A stretch of 64,000 nt of DNA from positions 13,576,184-13,640,183 of the forward strand of contig CM040746.1 of NCBI GenBank assembly GCA_022829145.1, given 5' to 3'. The notes under the pieces are model-generated. The model was not told the DNA's origin and did no database searches. It saw only the letters and a list, made by a program, of their open reading frames with translations. The position numbers and the translations under genes were made by a program. Origin of the DNA: Albula goreensis (lineage: Eukaryota; Chordata; Actinopteri; Albuliformes; Albulidae). Shown here piece after piece: positions 10,056 through 64,000 of this stretch. Position 1 is the first letter of the stretch. Each line of letters begins with the position of its first letter.

Positions 10056-10929
10056 AAATGACTGTGTTAATCAACGGTAATATTGTGTTGCACCACAAGC
10101 AATCTTGTCAACAAAACTGACTTACAACCTTGTGATTACAACAAATCAGGTGTGGCTATAACTTTTTCATGGACCTTTTAACTTTAAAGCACCAGATGTA
10201 ATTTTTTTTTCAAGACAGTTATTAAATGGTATTACATATAAAATATTGTTCTCTGAACCTTTAACCGCAGCCACAATCACCCACAATGCATTATTCCTCA
10301 TTCTTGCAGTCTCTCAATGCTATGACCTTGCAATGTGGTTAAATGAGGCAGTTGGGGGGGAAAAGAAAATAATGGATCCCCGTCCATCTGAAAGTGTGAG
10401 AAAATATTGCTGCTTTTATTGTGATGTCCTCCATTTATATCCTCAAGTATAAAATCATTGCACAGCAGATAGTCAACTCAACAATTATTGGCGTCCTTAA
10501 TGAAGATTCAAGGTGTAAATAACAGTAAATTATACTTAATGCTTTTACATGTGGGTTTTTAAATGACTTTACATAAAATGTCAAGTTTACACAAAAATGT
10601 AACATTGTGATACCTGTTTGTAGTTTGTGTTAAGGTGTAATGTAAAATCCTTCGTCATCCATCACCATTGGGCAAAGGCCAGGAACTGACAAATCAAAAG
10701 ATACTGGTTACTGACCTTCACATATCAGATCATGAGTCCAAAAAGTATTCAGGCTGAATACCTATCCAGGAAGATTCAAATGTATCTTGTCCCCATTCAC
10801 ATAAACAATATGGTAAAGGAGGCAAAAAAGGCTATTTAAGGGACACAACACAGCAGAGATTGGCTGTATCTTGGGGTTACCAGAAGTAACCCCAGAAATT
10901 TTGTGTTGCCTGAAGTAAGCCCTTATTGA
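10056..10929. other. Intergenic DNA after tra2b
   Basis: AT-rich, no gene. A perfect 9-bp hairpin (TGGGGTTAC, loop CAGAA, GTAACCCCA) lies at 10872-10894. It may belong to the decayed transposon immediately downstream. Confidence 0.5.
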
Positions 10930-11480
10930 GCTCAACAAACCGAATGACTTGGAGTTTACAAGATGCTTTGATTGTTACCAGGCCAAATGGTTGGATGAGA
11001 TGCAAATTGAACTGTTTGGCATCAGAAGATGCGCACAAGAAACCTACCTACCGTGAAGTATGGATAATTGATGTTAAGGAACTGTTTTGCTGACACTTGC
11101 TGCCTGGACCCAATTGCAACATGAACAGTACCAAATGCCAGGACATTTAGCAAAAATCTTTTTTACCCCTGCCAATCGGCCGAGACCTATCCATAAACGG
11201 ACCCTCCCAGAAGACACTGACTCTCCTCACAATCAGCACAAAAATGGCCTACTGACAACTATATAAACATTCAAATTTGAACCTGATCGCAACCCTTCAG
11301 TCTAAACTTAAAAGGGCAGTTAATGAGTGTAAACCTAAAAACTTCAAGGATGTCAAAAACATTTGTATGATTCCAAGATCCCAACCAATGTGTTCTCCAA
11401 CATAATTGAACATTATTGGAAAAGGTTCTATGCTGGCATCCTTGCCAGAAAGAGGCTGTACCAAACCCTCATAAAAAAAA
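10930..11480 (+). mobile_element. Strongly decayed Tc1/mariner-like transposase relic
   Basis: Translated pieces in several frames follow the order of a Tc1 transposase. DEMQIELFG near 10995-11020 matches the WSDETKIELFG box around the first catalytic Asp. MNSTKYQDILAKNLF near 11120-11160 matches the mid-domain. SKLKRAVNECKPKNFKDV near 11305-11350 and PTNVFSNIIEHYWKRFYA near 11385-11435 match the C-terminal part. The N-terminal helix-turn-helix and both terminal repeats are not recognisable. Many frame changes and stops make it clearly dead and much older than the Tc1 copy at 12057. It is from a different subfamily, judging by the sequence of the motifs. Confidence 0.65.
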
Positions 11481-12056
11481 CTCGATTTTTCGTGGCAGGC
11501 TTTGACATAGTCATAAAAGTCATTAAAAATGTAATTGAGAGACCATCTAATATCACACTGATGACAGTGTAAAAAACATGGACATCTGTCTCAACAGAAT
11601 CATCATTAAAAAGTACAAGAACACCAACTGATAGTTGTTTTGACATATCTACTAGTTGCAATGGCAGGTGGTACAATTGCATATCTTGGCTAATGAGCTA
11701 TGGTAGAATCTAGACAAAGCATTTGAACACAGATTTACAGCAGAGCTTGGTATTTTCAGGTTTATCAGTCAATATCACCTCTATTCTATTTGTAATAGAA
11801 ATAGATTTACAGGTAATTAACATCTTTTAAAAAAATATGGTCTGTGTAAACCACATGACATTTTTATAGAAGTCAAATGTATTTTCTTATGATACATATA
11901 ATTCTTTTTGGTATTTGATAATGCACTTGCCCATACAAATACCTATCTACATACCCATTCATTCAACATAGTGCTATTCTTTACCAGTTGCAAAAATCTG
12001 CAGCCACTGACAATATGGCTTCTCGCCCCCATCTCCCCTTGTATGGCAGGATCAAA
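11481..12056. other. Intergenic DNA, no feature
   Basis: AT-rich, no recognisable gene. It may include the lost 3' end of the preceding transposon relic. Confidence 0.4.
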
Positions 12057-13459
12057 TACAGCGGGTAAAATAAGTATTGAACACGTCACCATTTTCTCAG
12101 TAAATATATTTCTAAAGGAGCTATTGACATGAAATTTTCACCAGATGTTGGTAACAACCCATGCAATCCACACATGCAAAGAAATCAAACTATAGAGATC
12201 CATAAATTAAGTTATGTGTTATTTTCTGAAATGACACAGGGAAAAAGTGTTGAACACATGATGAAAGGGAGGTGCAAACAGGTATGGAAAGACAGGAGAC
12301 CAGCTGATATTTGTCAGTAATTAGAAAGCAATCCTGCCACTTGTCAGTCTAAATTAGTATCAGCTGGTTCAGTCCCAACTGATGGCCTATAAAAAGGTGT
12401 CTCATTACTAAGGTGTCACACAAGAAACATCTCATGATAGGTAAAACCAAAGAGCTCTTGCAAGATTGCTGCAGCACATACTGATGGTATTGGTTACAGA
12501 AGGATTTCTAAACTTCTGAATGTTCCAGTGAGTACTGTTGGGGCCATAATCCGGGAGTAGAAAGAACATCATTTCATCATAAACCAGCCACGATTAGGTG
12601 TTCCTCTCAAGATTTCTGACAGAGGAGTGAAAAGAATTATCAGAAGAGTTGTCCAAGAGCCAAGGACCACTTGTGGAGAGCTTCAGAAAGACTTGGAATT
12701 AGCAGGTACAATTGTTTCAAAGAAAACAATAAGTAATGCACTCAACTGCCATGGCCTGTATGCATACTCACCACGCAAGACTCCATTGCTGGGGGGAAAA
12801 AAGCATGTTGAAGCGCGTTCAAAGTTTGCTGCACAACATTCGGACAAGCCTGTGAAATACTGGGAGAATATAGTCTGGTCAGATGAGACCAAAATTGAAC
12901 TCTTTGGATGCCATAAAACACACCATGTTTGGAGGTCAAATGGCACTGCACATCACCCCAAAAACACCATACCAACAGTGACGTTTGGAGGTGGGAACAT
13001 CATGGTGTGGGGCTGTTTTTCAGCATACCACACTGGCAAACTTCATATAATTGAAGGAAGGATGAATGGAAAAATGTACTGAGACATTCTTGATAAAAAT
13101 CTGCTGCCATCTGCCAGGATGATGAAGATGAAACGAGGGTGGACATTTCAGCAAGACAATGGTCCCAAACACACAGCCACGGAAACTCTCAATTGGTTTC
13201 AGAGAAAGAAAATAAAGCTGCTAGAATGGCCCAGCCAATAACCTGACTTGAATACAATAGAAAATCTATGGAAAGAACTAAAGATCAGAGTTCATAGATG
13301 AGGCCCATGGAAACTTAAAGATTTGAAGACTGACTGTGTGGAAGAATGGGCCAAAATCACACCTGAGCAATGCATGTGACTAGTTGCTCCATACAGGAGG
13401 TGCCCTGAAGCTGTCATTACCAAAAAAAAAGGTGGTGTGTTCAATACTTATGTACTGTA
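12057..13459 (+). mobile_element. Tc1-like DNA transposon, broken, with unequal ends
   Basis: The 5' end starts TACAGCGGGTAAAATAAGTA in a TA target. The first ~190 bases are a long terminal repeat with the inner copy of the AGTGTTGAACACATGA-type motif near 12247-12262, as in IR/DR Tc1 elements. The 3' end GTGTTCAATACTTATG...CTGTA (13437-13459) is the inverted outer repeat, but most of the matching 3' terminal repeat is missing. A degenerate transposase fills the middle. Intact relatives are widespread in fish genomes and are about 1.6 kb long. Sequence preservation is good, so this is younger than the relic at 10,930. Confidence 0.88.
12434..13427 (+). pseudogene. Tc1-like transposase pseudogene (DD34E type)
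   Basis: It starts at the family start codon (ATGATAGGTAAAACC, 12434) and ends near the family C-terminus before the poly-A run at 13422. The longest open stretch is 12627-13082. It carries the second helix-turn-helix region and the box VWSDETKIELFG with the first Asp (about 12877-12912), then TVTFGGGNIMVWGCFS (about 12976-13023). The second Asp box [10 protein letters not shown] lies at about 13150-13180 and the Glu box ENLWKELK at about 13258-13285. Disruptions: a small deletion with frame loss after about 12460; CGA to TGA at 13081-13083; TCA to TAA within the SPDL box near 13241; and a stop near 13299-13301. Non-functional. Confidence 0.88.
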
Positions 13460-14005
13460 TATATTTACCAACTTTAAGATAAGCTGTGAGCAATAAATGA
13501 AAACAATACAGGTATAGCCCATATGGTAATGGGCAACACCAAGGCATAAGGTGTATTTTAAATAATATTTTATTTGAAGACAAATGCTCATGTGCTGTGA
13601 TTAGTAAAATGGTAAATGATACATTATGATCTATTATGGTGTAAAATGAATGTGCTAAAACCAAAACCATCTGTACCAACAATGTGTAATTTATCTTATC
13701 CAATCATCTATGCAAGTTCAAGTAGAACACCTTTTCAAATCCCTGCTGGCAACGAGGGAATCTGTATGTATTCTTTTAGGCAGGAAATGTCTGATATCAT
13801 TTTGGAATAACATGCTTCCCCCCACCCCACATATAAGGAGGACTAATAAAACAAAATTTTACTCTTTAAGGTGGTCAAAGTTGCTGAAGGTGTCAAAATT
13901 CAAAATTTCTTGGTATGACAAAATATATATCCAGCAGATTTGCTTTTAGATGTGGTCCACCCGTATGCTTACTGGAATATTTTTACAAAAAACTACTGTG
14001 TCCAT
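13460..14005. other. Intergenic DNA, no feature
   Basis: AT-rich. Neither of the open frames of up to 107 codons on the two strands resembles a protein. No element ends seen. Confidence 0.45.
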
Positions 14006-14165
14006 GGAGCAGTAAAGTGATAGTTTAGTTCGGGAGCTGGGCCTGCAAATCAAGACGTTTCAAGTTCAAAAGTCAACCAGGGCAACACTGTCCAACTTAA
14101 TCTGAACTGCAAAAAATAAAACTGTGTTAATAGGTCTGGATAAGGGTGTCTGCTAGGAAGTAATC
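14006..14165 (+). mobile_element. tRNA-derived SINE (fish type with L2-like 3' tail)
   Basis: A Pol III A-box-like TAGTTTAGTTCGG at 14021-14033 and a B-box-like AGTTCAAAAGT at 14063-14073 are spaced as in a tRNA-derived promoter. The 3' end carries the very characteristic tail TCTGGATAAGGGTGTCTGCT (14135-14154), which fish SINEs share with their partner L2-type LINEs. The body has lost some sequence and diverged, so the copy is old. The exact ends and target-site duplications are not clear. Confidence 0.8.
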
Positions 14166-14274
14166 CAATTACTCATTTATAGTATTCTGTTGTAAAAATG
14201 GACACCCAGCAATAAGAAAAATTAAAAGTAGAAATTAGATTTGGCTGAGGCATACAGGAAACATGAATCTAAAG

Positions 14275-14466
14275 CACTAGTTCTTAACCTGGGTTCGATC
14301 GAACCCCAGGGGTTCGGTGAGTCAGTCTCAGGGGTTCGGCGGAGGTCAAGACACACACCCGACTCATATGATTCGTGATGACACGCCCCGCCATCAAGAA
14401 GGGTTCGGTAAATGCGCATATGAAACTGGTGGGGTTCAGTACCTCCAACAAGGTTAAGAACCACTG
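14275..14466. mobile_element. Non-autonomous hAT MITE, 192 bp, with exact 8-bp TSDs
   Basis: The ends CACTAGTTCTTAACC and GGTTAAGAACCACTG form terminal inverted repeats with two mismatches. They are flanked by identical ATCTAAAG duplications at 14267-14274 and 14467-14474, the 8-bp target-site duplication of hAT transposases. The interior is CpG-rich with repeated GGGGTTCGG motifs and a 16-bp palindrome (GGGTTCGATCGAACCC, 14291-14306). There is no coding capacity, so it needed a hAT transposase in trans. Confidence 0.87.
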
Positions 14467-14474
14467 ATCTAAAG

Positions 14475-16249
14475 GGTTATTCCACTGTACAGAAAAAGGT
14501 GTTTAAGAATAAGAAAAACAGGCTACAGTGCTAAGTGAGATTTTAAGTTTTGAGCAGCAATCTATCATTTTTTTTACTATCAACCCACATTGCCTGTTCC
14601 AAACTTATTGAGCATGGTAATGAATTTGTTATGTGGACAGACAACTCATTGGAGTCGTTGTCCAGTTGTAACTGCATGATAGAATTACAGCCAAGGAATT
14701 CAAAGCCCTATTACATGACCAGGTGCACCATATGGTGCAACCATTGTTTCCTCAAGATGTTCCCATATTCCAAGACAATAACACATCCTTACAGCCTGTT
14801 AAATGGTTTCTCAGGGGTTTCATGAACACCAGCATGTAATCAGACACCTTTAAATGTTCAAACCTCTGTTGCTTTGACTCCATCCCTCTGTTCAGTTGTA
14901 CAAGAGCAAAATCAACTTACCCCCCACGCCCACAACTGGCCACAATTGGCTCTGGTACAGTGGAAATTCACCATACTACTTATACATTATCTTAAATGAA
15001 GACCCACAAAGGTTACTATAAAGTAACCTTGGTACAGGATTATTTTCAATGATTTAATTCACTTGTGCTTGAGGGATTCAATCAATTAATTAAACATTTA
15101 AGTATATCAAATAACATAATGCTACTACGAACATTTTTATACTGTTACATTTGTGCTTTTATAATTTTTTTATCCGAGTAAAACGACTGCACTTGGAATT
15201 CTGCGGTTAAACTACATTTTGTTATAGTGTATGTATAGGAATGTAAATACGGAGAAAATCTTAAGTCACACAAATGTAACATTTTGAGGGACTGGTGGTG
15301 TAATTGTACAAAATGCATGCATGTATTTAGTACTGTCTATGCATATCTGCATAACCGAATTTAAAACATGAGGTCTGTGCAGTTTTGTCATTTTGTGTCC
15401 CATTTTATGAAGCTTTGCTAGGTCTTGGCCCCGACATCGCTTCGCCAGTCGTGACGAGTGTTTGTTACTCCAAGTCAAAAAGTGTCTGCACTTTTCTTGA
15501 AAGCGGAAACCAATCTTGTTTGTCATTCAATTAATCCAGTCATGTAAACGTCCGAAACGTAAAGCGAAATGATACGACAATAGCAAGAGAGGACAGCACA
15601 AATAAAGCCCTTTCTTCCTCGGGCCCGAGTCTGCGCTGAGAACTTGGGCGTGTTACATTTCTCTTCGCACAGAATCTACGCTCTCCTCTTTTAGGGCTAC
15701 ATGCCCCATGTGACACACCTGCACCAATAACAAGAGAGTGCGCGTTGTACGCAAACAGAAACTCAGCACGCCCCTTGTGCAGCGTGCAGATTGTCTTTGG
15801 CAATTACCAGAAGCCGTTGGTATTAATGTAACTATGGATAGCACATTTTCCTTGGACCTTCTACAGCGACCTGTTTAACACACAGTGATTATTCACAAGT
15901 AACAGTACACAGCTCTGGAGGGAGAGGAGAGAGATATCGATGTGAACACTCTTAATTTACCCAGTTCAGTTGGCCATTGTGATCACCACCGTTTTAACTC
16001 TGCTCGACATAGCTAACGATTTTCTTGTGTTTCTTTTAAGTGTCCAACCTTACGCCGAATAGTACTGCTACCATTAGGGTTTGAATGAACGACCTCGGTG
16101 ACCCCCACAGCACACCCAATTCATTTACCCGATCCGTGATCTTCGTGCCACTTGGCACTTACATGCCAGTTTGTTCTGAGCACTGATGCTGTGGTTCGCA
16201 AACACGTTCTGGCTGCAAACAAATTTTCTGACATTTTAAGGCAGATTTT
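14475..16249. other. Intergenic DNA upstream of igf2bp2
   Basis: AT-rich to about 15,400. After that GC and CpG content rise (for example 15,420-15,800), suggesting the distal part of the igf2bp2 promoter region. No gene is recognised, and the minus-strand open frames at 15,266-15,844 look like by-products of composition. Confidence 0.5.
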
Positions 16250-16486
16250 ATTTAGAGGCGGTGCTTGTAGGCTCCGGAGTAGCGTCGCAACGACACTTTT
16301 TTTTTTTTCCACCCCAGTCAAAAGTGTTTGACCAGGAGCAGAGTTGGAGCCGGGGGTCGACTGGATTTGGGGGGTGGTTGCTGCTTTTTGCAGGTTTTCT
16401 CTTTTATTTTTAATTTTATTTTTTAATTCCCATTTGGATTTTCTGTGTCCCAATTGTATGTGCACATCGGGATTTCCTTTTGGATC
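16250..16486 (+). promoter_or_regulatory. igf2bp2: igf2bp2 core promoter / 5' UTR region
   Basis: The segment directly upstream of the igf2bp2 start has oligo-T runs, a GGGGGTCGACTGG / GGGGGGTGG GC-rich part and a U-rich leader (16,390-16,440). No TATA box is convincing. The transcription start cannot be placed precisely. The leader contains the short upstream ORF listed separately. Confidence 0.45.

Positions 16487-16490
<4 letters not shown>
16458..16490 (+). promoter_or_regulatory. 10-codon uORF whose stop overlaps the igf2bp2 start (ATGA)
   Basis: ATG 16458 opens a frame reading [10 protein letters not shown] and stops at TGA 16488-16490. The igf2bp2 start ATG is 16487-16489, so stop and start share bases in ATGA. 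The uORF context (TTGTATGTG) is weaker than the main start (ATCATGAAC, A at -3). This could allow leaky scanning or termination-reinitiation, if the transcript starts upstream of 16458. Confidence 0.55.
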
Positions 16491-61989
<45,499 letters not shown>

Positions 61990-63325
61990 AATGTGTGTCC
62001 ATGAGTATGGGGATATACTCCCTGAGTTTGTTCCCAAAATGCTGTCTAAAAAAATTCAAATGAAAAACCTTGATCGTCTCATCCATTCCTTGGGAGGAAT
62101 CTTTCAGGAAAAGATCACCCAACACCTATGTGAGGATTTGCCTAAGGAGATGACTTTGGTGTTTGGCAAAATATGGCATGTATTTAGCGATCTGGCAAAT
62201 TTGCACAGGATTAAGATCACAGGCAACCACCACAATTATTACAAATCACATGAGGTTCCCAGATAGAGCTTGTGCGGATAGAGCTTCAGCGTTGAGCTAT
62301 ACTTATGCAGAGTAACTCAGAGGAACTCTGCTATTGTTTTCATCTTCCTGACAGTATGTAGTATCTGCAGAGCAATACACCTTGCATGAACTGAGTGGGT
62401 GTATGGGGTCCATGGTCGGTCCATGATCAAAAGAAATTAAGTTTCTCTCTGATACCAAGTGTATCTCTCTATTTTGACCCACCCTTTGAGCGTTTGCTCA
62501 TTCCTTTTGAATTTCTCACAGTTCCATCTTCTTGTTGAGTACAGCACATCTTGCATTTGGGGTATTTTTTCTACTCTTAATAGCTTAATAGAGATTTCTA
62601 GTTACCATAGAGATACCACTTGGTATGATTTTTGTTTGGAATGGCAAGTGAATACAATCAGAGCCAACGTCTCCCACGAGATTGCCCATACTATAACAGA
62701 TCCATTGACATGTGCAGCTTTTCAGAACGAGCAACGTGGGATGAAAGCTTCCTTTTGGCTTTCTCTAAACCAGTCCACATTCAAGAAAAAGTATAATTCA
62801 AGCTAATCAGACCATATTACTTTCTTTTACTGCTCAGAGGTTCAGGTTTTACACTCATTATTTCAGGTTATGCTTTTTTCTCATCAGAAATGGTTAAAAG
62901 CAGTCTCCAAACGGTAGCCCTACCATAAATTTCACCTTTGTGAAGCTCACAATGTAGTTTTTGCTGAGACTGGGTCACAGGTGGTAGATGCTCTCTGCAT
63001 GAATTGGGTGCGCATGGTGTGAGAATGCCCTATTACATTTACTTTTTTCGACATCAGAAGTGCTTTCCCTGGTCATTGTATGTGGACATGTGGGACTGCT
63101 GCTTTTTTTTTGGCGACGAGACTTCGCTTTGACATCCCTGATGTCTTTGAGTGGGTCGCTGTCTTTATTAAATGCTCTAAAAGCCAAAAACCATCTTGTG
63201 CTCCAGCTCGGCTCTTTCAGCATAGTCTTGTCTGAAGTTGCCTCTTTAAGGATCCTTTTGTGTATGATTGCCCTGGTTGTTGAACGCCAACCTGATCCTC
63301 TTCACAATAGCTCGGATGATTAACA
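61990..63325 (+). other. Unrecognised stretch with coding-like fragments in intron 6
   Basis: Several comparatively long + strand reading stretches, with protein-like composition and little low complexity, lie one after another here. No protein family is recognised. It may be the remnant of an old mobile or virus-derived element, a decayed gene copy, or chance. No terminal repeats were found. Confidence 0.3.
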
Positions 63326-64000
63326 TTTTTTTCCACTCTCTTACAATACGTTGTTTCAACTGAAAACTAGCACTGTGAATAGCCTGCTGAGCACAGTCAT
63401 TTTTATGGAGGTAATAATACATCCATGGCTTTATACTGATTGTGACACTGTGAAGAAGCACTACCATTTTTTCAGATAAATTATAAGGTATATATTAACA
63501 ATGAACTGAGTATTCAACAGAATGGAAATGGGTAGTATTAACCTCAATTTCACCTTACTACCAAATTACATTTAATGGTAATGTGTTTTTTTATTTAAAT
63601 AAAGGTATAAGTCTTATATTGTACATTAATTATTTCATAACTGTTTCAAGTGCCAGGAGGCTATATCAGTAGTCCGTTATGGACAGTTCAATATTTAATT
63701 TGCTGGAAATTTGTGCGCCAGTATTTTGTTTTTTAGCTTGACCTTATCTGTAACACGTAGCTGGTCGTTCCTCAGTTAGTTGTGATTACCTGGATTGTTA
63801 GTCATGTAGTGTTCTGTTGTGCATTGTATTTACTCATCTGCTTTCAGAGCCGTCGAGTACCCTCTGTTCCTCTGACTTCCTCATATTAGTTATGCTAACA
63901 TGATTGAAATGCAATGCCTCCCAGGGCTTTCCACACTCTTGGCTTTTTGAGAAGGGAAAACGATCTAAAATCTGTAACTGTATACATGGTGATGCAATCT
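63326..64000 (+). other. igf2bp2: igf2bp2 intron 6, last part in window
   Basis: AT-rich, no recognised feature; the gene continues beyond the window. Confidence 0.55.

Noticed and set aside
16445-16486. In-frame upstream extension of igf2bp2 from GTG 16445
   Set aside because: No ATG in this frame; the family N-terminus begins MNKLYIGNL (or [10 protein letters not shown]) at ATG 16487.

Overview
This window looks like ray-finned fish genomic DNA. It carries two spliced vertebrate genes on the + strand in the TRA2B - IGF2BP2 order also found in mammals. The genes have consensus GT-AG introns. The intergenic DNA holds Tc1/mariner, hAT and tRNA-derived SINE relics and long CA/GT microsatellites, as is usual in fishes. 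The species cannot be fixed from sequence alone. There are no prokaryotic features and no CRISPR array.

Region 1 (1-1,130) is upstream intergenic DNA with a decayed LINE reverse-transcriptase relic and a possible Tc1 scrap. Region 2 (about 1,130-10,055) is a complete tra2b gene. Its eight coding exons are in register from ATG 1350 to TGA 9436 and give 281 residues (RS1 - RRM - RS2). Intron 1 contains a GAA-rich, stop-containing exon (about 3341-3597) that matches the autoregulatory poison exon 2 of vertebrate TRA2B. Intron 2 contains an unusual interleaved pair of complementary segments.

Region 3 (10,056-16,250) is intergenic. It holds a very decayed Tc1-like relic, a fairly well-preserved but broken Tc1-like transposon (12,057-13,459), a tRNA-SINE (14,006-14,165) and a 192-bp hAT-type MITE with exact 8-bp target-site duplications (14,275-14,466).

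Region 4 (16,250 to the window end) is the 5' part of igf2bp2. Six coding exons encode RRM1, RRM2, the linker and the start of KH1 (231 residues); the remaining exons lie beyond the window. Its start codon overlaps the stop of a 10-codon upstream ORF (ATGA). Intron 2 is 36.8 kb and fills most of the window. It holds several old, diverged minisatellites with periods of about 31-42 bp, two long complementary GT and CA arrays 1.5 kb apart, DNA-transposon relics, and non-repetitive stretches that could be regulatory.

Both genes encode RNA-binding proteins. Tra2b is a nuclear splicing activator that binds GAA-rich exons, including one in its own pre-mRNA. Igf2bp2 is a cytoplasmic mRNA-binding factor. 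They share a neighbourhood and a strand but nothing here shows a joint function. No novel protein-coding system was found. The most interesting signals are at the RNA level: the poison exon, the uORF stop/start overlap, the interleaved complementary segments and the complementary microsatellites.
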